A DNA stretch of 64,000 nt from assembly GCF_001509405.1 (NCBI RefSeq), contig NZ_CP011502.1:2604001-2668000 (forward strand), written 5' to 3'. The notes beneath the pieces are model-generated. The model was not told the origin of the DNA. It made no database searches and was given only the letters and a program-made list of their open reading frames with translations. This document shows, piece by piece, positions 1-9,764 of the stretch. The position numbers and the translations under genes are program-made. How positions within the stretch are numbered: position 1 is the stretch's first letter; every line of letters begins with the position of its first letter. The stretch is from Aeromicrobium erythreum. Lineage in GTDB: Bacteria > Actinomycetota > Actinomycetes > Propionibacteriales > Nocardioidaceae.

Positions 1-564
1 GGTCAGCGTCGACAGCACCTGCGGCACGTGCGACACGAGCGCGACGGCACGGTCGTGCGTGTCGGCGTCCATGACGGTCGGCACGGCGCCCAGCATCACG
101 GCGACCTCCTCGACCAGCCGCACGGCGGCGTCGGTGGCGCCGGCCGCGGGCGTGATGACCCAGGGTCGTCCCTCGAACAGCCGCGCCGAGGCCGCCAGCG
201 GTCCGGAGCGCTCGCTCCCGGCCATCGGGTGGCTGCCCACGTAGCGGTCGAGGCCGGCTCCCCCGGCGACGTCGCGCGCGACGCTGCCCTTGACGCTCGC
301 CACGTCGGTGACGACGGCGGCGGGGTAGGTCTCGAGCGCCTCCCGCACCGCGGCGGCGGTGGCCCGTGGGGGGACCGCGACGACGACGAGCGCCGGGTCG
401 TGCACCGGCTCGGCGCTGCCCGCGCCCCGCTCGACCGCGGCGGCGACGTGCTCGGGGTCGCGGTCGCGCAGGTGGACGTCGATGCCGTGCTCGCGCAGCG
501 CGAGCGCCACGGAGGTGCCGATGAGGCCGCACCCGACGACGAGGGTCGGGGGCAGCGACGTCAT
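1..564 (-). CDS. tyrA: Prephenate dehydrogenase TyrA, 3' part cut off by the window edge
   Basis: NAD(P)-dependent oxidative decarboxylation of prephenate (or arogenate) in tyrosine synthesis, cytoplasmic. The first 188 residues are in the window. The Rossmann motif GCGLIG is at residues 11-16. The family signature SHPMAGSERSG is at 111-121, and HDRAVALVSHVPQ, the start of the dimerisation and substrate domain, begins at about 170. A full protein of about 300-360 aa is expected, so the C-terminal part, including any ACT domain, lies outside. The ATG at 564 overlaps the rluB stop as ATGA, so it is the last visible member of the parA-scpA-scpB-rluB operon and probably translationally coupled. 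In M. tuberculosis the same operon position is followed by cmk; tyrA sits between in this lineage. Function is clear from the motifs; prephenate versus arogenate preference cannot be told. Confidence 0.93.
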   Translation of the reverse strand, partial: MTSLPPTLVVGCGLIGTSVALALREHGIDVHLRDRDPEHVAAAVERGAGSAEPVHDPALVVVAVPPRATAAAVREALETYPAAVVTDVASVKGSVARDVAGGAGLDRYVGSHPMAGSERSGPLAASARLFEGRPWVITPAAGATDAAVRLVEEVAVMLGAVPTVMDADTHDRAVALVSHVPQVLSTLT

Positions 565-1295
565 GGGGACACGCTATCGAACAGGTCCCCCAGCTCCTCG
601 CGGGTCAGCTCGCGCGAGCGTCCCACCCCGAGACTCCCGAGGTGGATCGGTCCGAACGTCGTGCGCGTCAGCTCCACGACCGGGTGGCCGACGGCGGCGA
701 GCATGCGTCGCACGATCCGGTTGCGCCCCATGTGCAGGTCGAGCTCGACCAGCGAGCGACCACGGGAACGGTCCTTCACGACGAAGCGGTCGACGGCGGC
801 CGGGCCGTCCTCGAGCTCGATGCCGTCGCGCAGCCGCCGCCCCACCGCGTCGCCGACCGCGCCGTCGACGAGGGCGACGTAGGTCTTGGTGAACTCGTAC
901 GACGGGTGCGCCAACCGGTGGGCGAGGTCGCCGTCGTTGGTGAGCAGCAGCAGGCCCGAGGTGTCGGTGTCGAGGCGACCCACGTGGAACAGGCGTTCGT
1001 CGCGTCCGGCCACGAACTCCGTCAGGTCGCGGCGGCCCTGCTCGTCGGCCATCGACGAGACGACGCCGCGCGGCTTGTTGAGCACGAGGTAGGCGTGGTC
1101 CGACGGCGGCGGGATGCGCCGACCGTCGACCCGCACGAGATCGGTGTGCGGGTCGACCCGGATGCCCATCTGGGTGACGACCTCGCCGTTGACCTCGACC
1201 CGGCCGGTCGCCATGAGCTCCTCGCAGCGGCGGCGGCTGCCGACCCCGGCCTGCGCAAGCACCTTCTGCAGGCGGATGCCCTCGGCCTCGCTCAC
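561..1295 (-). CDS. rluB: Ribosomal large-subunit pseudouridine synthase, RluB/RsuA family
   Basis: Converts a uridine of 23S rRNA (helix 89/90 region in RluB) to pseudouridine. It is 244 aa with an N-terminal S4 RNA-binding domain at about residues 7-60 (QKVLAQAGVGSRRRCEEL) and the pseudouridylate synthase domain from about 67. The catalytic motif GRLDTDTSG is at 106-114, with D109 the nucleophile, and HMGRNRIVRRML near 190 is typical of the RsuA/RluB/E/F branch. The start ATG overlaps the scpB stop by 4 bases (ATGA) and its own stop overlaps tyrA. Placement directly after scpB is the conserved actinobacterial order (Rv1711 in M. tuberculosis). The exact target base is inferred from the family, not visible here. 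Confidence 0.93.
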   Translation of the reverse strand: MSEAEGIRLQKVLAQAGVGSRRRCEELMATGRVEVNGEVVTQMGIRVDPHTDLVRVDGRRIPPPSDHAYLVLNKPRGVVSSMADEQGRRDLTEFVAGRDERLFHVGRLDTDTSGLLLLTNDGDLAHRLAHPSYEFTKTYVALVDGAVGDAVGRRLRDGIELEDGPAAVDRFVVKDRSRGRSLVELDLHMGRNRIVRRMLAAVGHPVVELTRTTFGPIHLGSLGVGRSRELTREELGDLFDSVSP

Positions 1296-2092
1296 GAGGT
1301 CCCCTCCCCCTCGGTCGCGTCCGGGCTGGACGAGTCTGGCGTGGACGAGCCTGGGGTGGACGAGTCTGCGTCGTCGGTGTCGAGCCCGTCGGCGACCTCC
1401 GCTGTCGCATCGTCGGAGCCGCTCGGGGGCACGAGGTCGTCCTCCATGTCCTCGATGTCCGGCAGCATCGGCGCGATGTCGGGGAGCTCCGCGAGCGACG
1501 CGAGCCCCATCCGCTCGAGGAAGTAGCTGCTGGTCCGGTACAGGTGCGCCCCGCTCTCGGGGTCGGTGCCGGCCTCCTCCAGGAGCCCGCGCGTGACCAG
1601 CGTGCGCACCACGCCGTCGACGTTGACACCGCGGATCGCCGAGATCCGCGAGCGGCTCACGGGCTGGCGGTACGCGACGACGGCGAGCGTCTCGAGCGCC
1701 GCCTGGGTGAGCCGGGCCTGCTGGCCGTCGAGCACGAACCGCTCGACGGCCGGCGCGAAGGCCTCGCGCGTGAAGTAGCGCCAGCCGCCGCCGACGTGGC
1801 GCAGCTCGAAGCCGCGTCCCTGCTCGTCGTACTCGGCTGCCAGCTCGGAGAGCGCGGCCTGCACCTCCACGGGCGGGTGTCCCACCGCCTGCGCGAGGGT
1901 CAGGTGGTCGAGGGGCTGGTCGGCGACCATCAGCACCGCCTCCAGCGCCGGACGCAGCGCGAGCAGCTCGAGCTCCAGCTCGTGCGGGCCGCGCAGCGAC
2001 CCGTCCGTGGGCTGCCCCCCCTGCTCCGCGAGCTGCACCGTCTCGTCGACGGGCGCCTCGGCGGTGCTCGCGTCGGGCGTGGCGTCAGGCAT
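1292..2092 (-). CDS. scpB: Segregation and condensation protein ScpB
   Basis: ScpB is the winged-helix kleisin-associated subunit of the SMC-ScpAB condensin that compacts and segregates the chromosome. The protein is 266 aa. The ScpB core runs from about residue 40 (ALRPALEAVLMVADQPL) to about 205, including ETLAVVAYRQPVSRSRISAI and the wing strand GRGFELRHVGGGWRYFT. The core is followed by an acidic, Ser/Asp/Pro-rich tail of about 60 residues that is not part of the family fold and is probably disordered. Its ATG at 2092 lies inside the last codons of scpA (8-base overlap), and its stop overlaps rluB. The N-terminal 35 residues are also low complexity, so the true start could be a little downstream. 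Confidence 0.93.
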   Translation of the reverse strand: MPDATPDASTAEAPVDETVQLAEQGGQPTDGSLRGPHELELELLALRPALEAVLMVADQPLDHLTLAQAVGHPPVEVQAALSELAAEYDEQGRGFELRHVGGGWRYFTREAFAPAVERFVLDGQQARLTQAALETLAVVAYRQPVSRSRISAIRGVNVDGVVRTLVTRGLLEEAGTDPESGAHLYRTSSYFLERMGLASLAELPDIAPMLPDIEDMEDDLVPPSGSDDATAEVADGLDTDDADSSTPGSSTPDSSSPDATEGEGTS

Positions 2093-2945
2093 CGTCGTCC
2101 TCCGGGATGGTCAGGGCGGGGGTGATCCCGTCGTCGGCGGTGTGACCGTCGAACTCGTCGCCGACGTCGATGTCGACGTCGTCGTCACCGCCGGTCCAGC
2201 GCAGGTGCAGGTCGCCGAGCGGGCTGGCCTGGTCGAAGCCGACGACGCCCTCCCGGAACAGCTCGAGCAGGGCCAGGAAGCGCGCCACGGTCGTCATGAG
2301 GTCCGCGTCGGCGGTCAGCGCGCGGAAGGTGGTGGTGCGCTCGCGGCGCAGCCGGTCGACGACGAGGTGCGCCTGCTCCCGCACGCTCACGGTCGGGGCG
2401 TGCAGGTGGGCCAGCGACAGCACGGGCTCGGGCCTCGGCTGCAGGGCCCGCGCGGCGAGCGCCGCGAGTTCGTCGGGCCCGATCGAGAAGACCACCTCGG
2501 GCAGCAGCGCGGCGAACCGCGGCTCGAGCCCGACCTGGCGGGGGTAGCGCTTGCCCTCGGTCGCCAGCCGGTCGGCGAGCAAGCTCGCCACTTGCTTGAA
2601 GGCGCGGTACTGCATGAGCCGGGCGAACAGCAGGTCGCGCGCCTCCAGCAGGGCGAGGTCCTCCTCGTCCTCGACGTCGGCCTGCGGCAGCAGCCGCGCC
2701 GTCTTGAGGTCGAGCAGCGTGGCGGCGACGACGAGGAACTGCGTCGTCTGCTCCAGGTCGCCCCCGAGCTCGCGGACGTAGGCGATGAACTCCGTCGTCA
2801 CGGTCGACAGCGCGACCTCGGTGATGTCGAGCTGGTGCTTGGAGATGAGCGACAGCAGGAGGTCGAAGGGCCCGTCGAAGACCCCGACGTCGACGCGGAA
2901 GCCGTCCGCCTCCGGGGCCTGCGCGGTGTCGGCCGACAGGCTCAT
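2085..2945 (-). CDS. scpA: Segregation and condensation protein ScpA (kleisin)
   Basis: ScpA bridges the two SMC heads in the bacterial condensin complex. The protein has 286 aa. The N-terminal kleisin signature FDGPFDLLLSLI begins near residue 23, followed by DITEVALSTVTTEFIAYV, and the C-terminal winged helix occupies about 215-260 (TTVARFLALLELFREGVVGFDQ). The acidic C-terminal tail DDDVDIDVGDEFDGH is unremarkable for actinobacteria. I chose the ATG at 2945 because it overlaps the stop of the upstream small gene as ATGA and places the kleisin motif at the usual distance. The reading frame stays open upstream, but that stretch is the overlapping gene in another frame. A plain operon with parA and scpB is expected. 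Confidence 0.94.
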   Translation of the reverse strand: MSLSADTAQAPEADGFRVDVGVFDGPFDLLLSLISKHQLDITEVALSTVTTEFIAYVRELGGDLEQTTQFLVVAATLLDLKTARLLPQADVEDEEDLALLEARDLLFARLMQYRAFKQVASLLADRLATEGKRYPRQVGLEPRFAALLPEVVFSIGPDELAALAARALQPRPEPVLSLAHLHAPTVSVREQAHLVVDRLRRERTTTFRALTADADLMTTVARFLALLELFREGVVGFDQASPLGDLHLRWTGGDDDVDIDVGDEFDGHTADDGITPALTIPEDDDA

Positions 2946-3310
2946 GCCGAGCCGAGCCGCCGGGCGAGGTCGCTGTCGTCGCCGCGGGTCTCGAGGTCCT
3001 CCAGCGCCAGGGCGATCGCGGCCCGCACGAGGCGGCCGCGGTCGACGTTGCGCCGCACGCTGCTGCGCAGCTGGAGCCGGGCCTGCTCGATCGCGAGCAG
3101 CTCCTCGCTCGTCACGTAGACCGTCATCTTCTCGTCGTGCTTGATGCGTCCGCTGTCGCGCGGTGCTGCGGGAGCAGCGGACTCCGTGCGCTCCTGCTCG
3201 GCCTGGGTCGGCTCCACGCTCGGGTCGGGTGCGGGACGACGCGAGCGGGCGGAGGGCGCCGTGGGGCGGAACAGCTCGTCCGCCCCCGGCATGCTCACGC
3301 GTCGGGGCAT
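2942..3310 (-). CDS. Small protein with ribbon-helix-helix-like C-terminus, between parA and scpA
   Basis: This 122-aa protein has a proline/serine/alanine-rich, probably disordered first half. Its compact C-terminus starts at about residue 58: KMTVYVTSEELLAIEQARL, then helices ending in VRAAIALALEDL. A beta strand (MTVYVT) followed by two helices resembles RHH DNA-binding proteins such as CopG or ParG, but I cannot confirm the fold. The ATG at 3310 lies 16 bases inside parA, and the stop overlaps scpA, so the gene is locked between a ParA-type ATPase and the condensin subunits. A partner or DNA adaptor of the ParA-like ATPase is a reasonable inference from position only. An internal ATG at 3292 is an alternative start. 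Confidence 0.8.
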   Translation of the reverse strand: MPRRVSMPGADELFRPTAPSARSRRPAPDPSVEPTQAEQERTESAAPAAPRDSGRIKHDEKMTVYVTSEELLAIEQARLQLRSSVRRNVDRGRLVRAAIALALEDLETRGDDSDLARRLGSA

Positions 3311-4143
3311 CGGTGCAGCACCTCCCGGGCGAGCTGGCGGTAGGCGTCGGCACCCGGTGAGCTGGCGGCGTACTCGGTGATCGGCACGCCGGCGACCGTC
3401 GCGTCGGAGAACTTGACGGTGCGTCGGATGACGGTGTGGAAGACGAGGTCGCCCCAGCCCTGCACGAGCGTCTGCAGCACCTCGCGACCGTGCAGCGTGC
3501 GGCCGTCGTACATGGTGCCGAGCAGGCCGATGATGCGCAGGTCGAAGTTGGTGCGGTCGCGGACCTTCTCGATCGTCTCCTTGAGCAGCGCCACGCCGCG
3601 CAGCGCGAAGTACTCGCACTCCAGCGGGATGATCACGCCGTCGGCCGCCGTCAGGGCGTTCACGGTGAGCAGGCCCAGCGACGGCTGACAGTCGATCAGC
3701 ACGACATCGTAGTCGTGCAGGACCGGGTGCAGCGCGCGGGCGAGCACCTGCTCGCGACCCACCTCGGTCACGAGACGCATCTCGGCGGCGGAGAGGTCGA
3801 TGTTGGCGGGCACGAGGTCGAGCCCGGGCACCGACGTCTCGAGGACGATGTCCTTGAGCGTCAGCTCGCGGTCCATCAGCACGTGGTAGATCGACTGCTC
3901 GAGGTCGTGGGCGTTGAAGCCCAGCCCGACCGTCAGCGAGCCCTGCGGGTCGAAGTCGAGCAGCAGCACACGACGTCCGGCCTCGACCAGCGCCGCACCC
4001 AGGTTGATGGTGGTCGTCGTCTTGCCGACGCCACCCTTCTGGTTGCACATCGCGATGATCTGCGCGGGTCGGCCGCCCTGGCGCGGTGACGGCTCGGGGA
4101 AGTCGGGCGCGGGGCGTCCGGTGGGTCCGAGTTCGTCGCTCAT
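3295..4143 (-). CDS. ParA/Soj-family ATPase (chromosome-partitioning-like, Rv1708-type)
   Basis: MinD/ParA-type ATPase of 282 aa. The deviant Walker A KGGVGKTT is at residues 36-43, with both the signature lysine and the P-loop lysine K41. LLLDFDPQGSLTVGLG is the switch I/A' region and VVLIDCQPSLGLLTVNAL is Walker B. It is the first gene of the scp operon and starts with a good ribosome-binding site (AAGGAG about 4 bases before the ATG at 4143). In M. tuberculosis the gene in this position (Rv1708) is a ParA paralogue distinct from the origin-proximal parA. No parB is nearby, so a role with SMC/Scp or the small RHH-like neighbour is more likely than classical ori segregation. That role is inferred. 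Confidence 0.92.
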   Translation of the reverse strand: MSDELGPTGRPAPDFPEPSPRQGGRPAQIIAMCNQKGGVGKTTTTINLGAALVEAGRRVLLLDFDPQGSLTVGLGFNAHDLEQSIYHVLMDRELTLKDIVLETSVPGLDLVPANIDLSAAEMRLVTEVGREQVLARALHPVLHDYDVVLIDCQPSLGLLTVNALTAADGVIIPLECEYFALRGVALLKETIEKVRDRTNFDLRIIGLLGTMYDGRTLHGREVLQTLVQGWGDLVFHTVIRRTVKFSDATVAGVPITEYAASSPGADAYRQLAREVLHRCPDA

Positions 4144-4190
4144 CAGTCTCCTTACGCCGCGGCCGGTCGCCGCCCGGCGATCGTCGGGCC

Positions 4191-4196
4191 ACTGTA
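4191..4196 (-). promoter_or_regulatory. Candidate -10 box for the parA-scpA-scpB-rluB operon
   Basis: Reading the minus strand, TACAGT lies 47 bases before the parA ATG, which would give a short leader containing the AAGGAG ribosome-binding site. No convincing -35 is visible. This is the only clear break (119 bases) between xerD and parA, so a promoter is expected here. Confidence 0.4.
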
Positions 4197-4262
4197 CCGC
4201 GCTCGACGGGCGTCCCCGCGCGCCTGGCCCGCCGGTCGGGTCCGCTCTCCCGGCGCTCCTGC

Positions 4263-5198
4263 TCAGTCGACGGCGCGAGGGTGCGACGTCGCGTAGACCT
4301 CGCGCAGCCGGTCGACCGTCACCAGCGTGTAGATCTGCGTCGTCGTGACCGAGGCGTGCCCGAGCAGCTCCTGCACGACGCGGACGTCGGCCCCGCCGTC
4401 GAGGAGGTGGGTCGCGAAGCTGTGCCGCAGGGTGTGCGGCGAGACGTCCGCGTCGACGCCGGCTGCGCGCGCGGCGCGCGACAGCACCGTCCACGCGCTC
4501 TGGCGGCTCAGCCGACCCCCGCGCGCGTTCAGGAACAGCGCCGCACCGCCGCGTCCGGTGGCCGACACGAGCCCGGGTCGCGCGACGGTCAGGTAGTCGC
4601 CCAGCGCGGCCGCCGCGTACGAGCCCACCGGCACGATGCGCTGCTTGCCGCCCTTGCCGCGCAGCAGGGCGGTGCCCTCGTCCAGGTCGAGGTCGTCGAC
4701 GTCGAGACCGACGGCCTCGGAGATGCGCGCCCCCGTGCCATACAGCACCTCCAGCAGCGCTCGATCGCGCTTGGCCAGGCTCGTCCCTGCCGCGCCGGCC
4801 GCCTCGAGGATCGCCTCGACCTGGTCGAGCGGCAGCGCCTTCGGCAGCCGTGAGGCGGGCCGGGGCGGCTTCACGGCCGCCGTCACGTCGGTCGCGACGA
4901 GCTGCTCGCGCAGGCAGAACTTGTGGAACCCCCGCACCGCGACGACCGCCCGGGCGGCGCTCGAGGCACCGAGGGGGGCGTGCTCCTCGTCGCCGGTACG
5001 CAGCGCGGCGAGGAAGGCCAGCACGTCGGTCTCGGCCACGTCGGCCACGTCGTGGACGCCGGCACCGTGCAGGTGCTCGCGGTAGCGGCGCAGGTCGCGC
5101 CGGTAGCTGCCGAGCGTGTTCGCGGCGAGACCCCGCTCCACGCCGAGGTGGCCCAGGTAGTCCTGGACGGCGCGGTCGAGGTCGCCGGCGTCGCTCAT
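4263..5198 (-). CDS. xerD: Tyrosine site-specific recombinase XerD
   Basis: XerD, with XerC, resolves chromosome dimers at dif. At 311 aa it is close to E. coli XerD. The N-terminal SAM-like core-binding domain spans about 7-100 and the catalytic domain about 120-300. All catalytic residues are present: R158 ([11 protein letters not shown]), a lysine in [11 protein letters not shown] (180-190), H255 and R258 ([14 protein letters not shown]), H281 ([14 protein letters not shown]) and nucleophile Y290. The ATG at 5198 lies 10 bases downstream of the NUDIX gene stop, which fits coupling; a longer open frame upstream is the NUDIX gene's shadow. The order pyrG-NUDIX-xerD matches Rv1699-Rv1701. It is a chromosomal housekeeping gene and not a sign of an integrated element. 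Confidence 0.95.
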   Translation of the reverse strand: MSDAGDLDRAVQDYLGHLGVERGLAANTLGSYRRDLRRYREHLHGAGVHDVADVAETDVLAFLAALRTGDEEHAPLGASSAARAVVAVRGFHKFCLREQLVATDVTAAVKPPRPASRLPKALPLDQVEAILEAAGAAGTSLAKRDRALLEVLYGTGARISEAVGLDVDDLDLDEGTALLRGKGGKQRIVPVGSYAAAALGDYLTVARPGLVSATGRGGAALFLNARGGRLSRQSAWTVLSRAARAAGVDADVSPHTLRHSFATHLLDGGADVRVVQELLGHASVTTTQIYTLVTVDRLREVYATSHPRAVD

Positions 5199-5208
5199 GG
5201 TCGCCGGC

Positions 5209-7553
<2,345 letters not shown>

Positions 7554-7666
7554 TCAGCGGGACCGACGGCAGGTGCCGTGGTCGTCACTGCTCCACGGGA
7601 TTCCAGTGTAGCCCCTCGCCGCGGCGGCCATGACCAGCCGGGGCGGCGCGGCGACCAGGCGCCGGA

Positions 7667-8515
7667 CTAGCGCGGGACGGAGCCGTCCTCGCTGCGGGAG
7701 GTGCCCCACGCACCCGTCTCGCCGGCCGCCACGCGGGCGAGGGCGAGGGCCGTGACGGCCCGGCCGGCGGCGGAGTCGGTGACGTCGACGGTCGAGACCT
7801 GGGAGGCCTCGCGGCGGACGACGTCGACCGCGCCGCCGTCGAGGCTGGACGCCGACGGACCGGCGAGCAGCGTGCCGTCGCTCGTGCCGGCGAGCGCGCG
7901 CAGCAGACCGGTGACGACCTCGGCGGAGTCGCCGAGCCGCGACGGGCCCGCGACCACGACGGCCTGACCGGCGAACCGTTCGGGTGCGGCGCTGGCCGAG
8001 GTCAGTCCGCCCTCCTCGAAGGCCGACGCGGTCGTGCGTGCGGTCTGGTCGAGCTCGCGGCCGGCACGGCCGAGCAGCGACCGTCCCAGCGCCGCGCCGA
8101 CGCGCGCGTAGCCCTCGCCGGAGGAGTCGGGTGCCGCCTCCTCGGTGACGCTCTCGGCGAACTGACGGTTGGCGGGGTCGACGAGCTTGCTGGTGAGCGC
8201 GACCGTGCCAGTGATCGCCGCACCCGCCCTCTCCAGGTTGCGACGGACGCCTGCGACCTGCTCGGCGTCGGCACCCGGCAGGGTCAGCAGCACGACGGAC
8301 CGGTCGTCGAGGGTGCCTTCGATGAGGCCGGTCGACGTGCGCGCCGCGTACCCGTTCTCGAACGACACGAGCGCGGAGTCGCCACCGGACGACGAGCCCT
8401 GCTCGCGGTCGGGGGCGAAACGGCCGTCGAGCGCGCCGGCGCCGAGCGCGACGCCCGCGGCCAGGGCCAGCAGGACGGCGGCGATCGAGACGAGGTGGTA
8501 CCGGAAGGTGATCAT
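7667..8515 (-). CDS. mctB: MctB-like outer-envelope/copper transport protein (DUF3186)
   Basis: 282-aa protein with one N-terminal membrane segment (residues about 6-28, HLVSIAAVLLALAAGVALGA) and a long extracytoplasmic domain with repeated Ala/Ser/Val stretches. It matches the Rv1698/MctB family in length, in the FRYHLVSI start and in position between steA and pyrG. MctB was described in M. tuberculosis as a pore-forming protein limiting copper accumulation. Whether the same holds in an organism that may lack a mycolate outer membrane is open. The ATG at 8515 directly abuts the steA stop (8516). Confidence 0.82.
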   Translation of the reverse strand: MITFRYHLVSIAAVLLALAAGVALGAGALDGRFAPDREQGSSSGGDSALVSFENGYAARTSTGLIEGTLDDRSVVLLTLPGADAEQVAGVRRNLERAGAAITGTVALTSKLVDPANRQFAESVTEEAAPDSSGEGYARVGAALGRSLLGRAGRELDQTARTTASAFEEGGLTSASAAPERFAGQAVVVAGPSRLGDSAEVVTGLLRALAGTSDGTLLAGPSASSLDGGAVDVVRREASQVSTVDVTDSAAGRAVTALALARVAAGETGAWGTSRSEDGSVPR

Positions 8516-9709
8516 CTACAGCAGTCCTTCGAGCCAGGTGCGGAGGTCGGCCAGGCGCTCGCCGAGCACGGCGTACCAGTCGGCGCCCGTGGGGGTCGTG
8601 CCCACGGCGGCGACGACGGCCAGGACGCCCGCGAGCAGGATGAGCAGCACGGGCCACGCAGGCATCGTGCGGCGGGTGAAGTGGGCCACGGCGTGCGCGT
8701 CGACGAGCGTCGCCGACGTCCGCAGCCGCGTGACGAAGGAGCTCGCGACGTCGGCCGTGCCTCGTTCGAGGAACTCGACGAGACCGCGCGGCGCCCCGAC
8801 CTCGACGACGACCGGCGCGTCGTTCGCGTCGGCCAGCAGGATCGCGAGGTCGGCTGCCGAGCCCGTCGCCTGGAACACGGTCACGTCGACGTGCGCGCGC
8901 TCGAAGCGCTCCGCGCCGTCGGTGCGTCCCGACGGGCTCACGACGACCACGTCGGCGCCGCTGCGCAGGGCACGGTCGGAGAGGTCCTGGAGATGGCCGA
9001 TCACGACGTCGGGCTTGATGCGGGTCTCGAGCAGGGCGTCGGCGCCGGCGGCCACACCGACGACGACCGCGCCGGAGTCGCGGATCCAGCGACGGATCGC
9101 CTTGAGGTCGTGCTCCCACTGGTAGGCGCGCGAGACGACGACCACGGGCCGACCCCGCAGCTTGGCGTCGAGGCGCGGGACCCGTGCGCCCTCCAGCAGC
9201 AGGGCGCGCTCGCGCTCGAGGTGGTCCGACGCGTTCGCCGTGAGCGAGCCCAGCTTCGTCGCGAGCTCTCGCTCCGCGGCGCCGAGCCGCTCGGAGCGGG
9301 TCGCGTCGTCGACCATCTGGCCCTGCGCGACGAGCACCTCGTTCTTGAAGATCTTGCCGTCGGCGATGCGCACGGTGTCGCCGCTGCGCAGCCGGGTCCA
9401 GATGCCCGCACCGACGTGGTCGACGAGCGCGATGCCGGCGTCGGCCAGCACCTGCGGACCGGAGTTGGGGTAGCGACCGGTCGAGGACTCCGCCGCGTTC
9501 AGCACCGCGCGGACCTTGCGCTGCACCAGGGCGTCGGCCTGGGCGCGGTCGAGGTCGGGCAGGTCGACGACGGCGATGTCGCCCGCGCGGAGCGACTTGG
9601 CGGCACCGTCACCGGCGCGGGCGAAGCGCACGACCCCGACGATGTCGTCGGTCGTGTCGTCGGTGGATCGGGTGCGTCGAGACATCGTCGTCCATCGTGG
9701 CACGCGCAC
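8516..9709 (-). CDS. steA: SteA-like cytokinetic ring protein
   Basis: 397-aa homologue of Rv1697, known in Corynebacterium as SteA, which works with SteB in cell separation and envelope integrity. The soluble part (about 20-340) contains GRYPNSGPQVLADAGI and a thiamine-pyrophosphokinase-like nucleotide-binding region (GAVVVGVAAGADALLETRIKPDVVIG). A hydrophobic helix follows near the C-terminus (PAWPVLLILLAGVLAVVAAV). No steB is evident, although the adjacent MctB-family gene is the usual neighbour. The GTG at 9709 is preferred because GGAGG lies about 7 bases upstream. The ATG at 9685 has no ribosome-binding site. Function by homology. Confidence 0.85.
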   Translation of the reverse strand: MRVPRWTTMSRRTRSTDDTTDDIVGVVRFARAGDGAAKSLRAGDIAVVDLPDLDRAQADALVQRKVRAVLNAAESSTGRYPNSGPQVLADAGIALVDHVGAGIWTRLRSGDTVRIADGKIFKNEVLVAQGQMVDDATRSERLGAAERELATKLGSLTANASDHLERERALLLEGARVPRLDAKLRGRPVVVVSRAYQWEHDLKAIRRWIRDSGAVVVGVAAGADALLETRIKPDVVIGHLQDLSDRALRSGADVVVVSPSGRTDGAERFERAHVDVTVFQATGSAADLAILLADANDAPVVVEVGAPRGLVEFLERGTADVASSFVTRLRTSATLVDAHAVAHFTRRTMPAWPVLLILLAGVLAVVAAVGTTPTGADWYAVLGERLADLRTWLEGLL

Positions 9710-9764
9710 CCCGGCCCTCCTGGCAGGTCGGGTCGGCGCGTCCCGGCGCGTCGGCCGGGCCGGC

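Noticed and set aside
4263..5198. xerD as an integrase marking a mobile island
   Set aside because: Gene order on both sides is the conserved actinobacterial one and the protein is the housekeeping XerD type.
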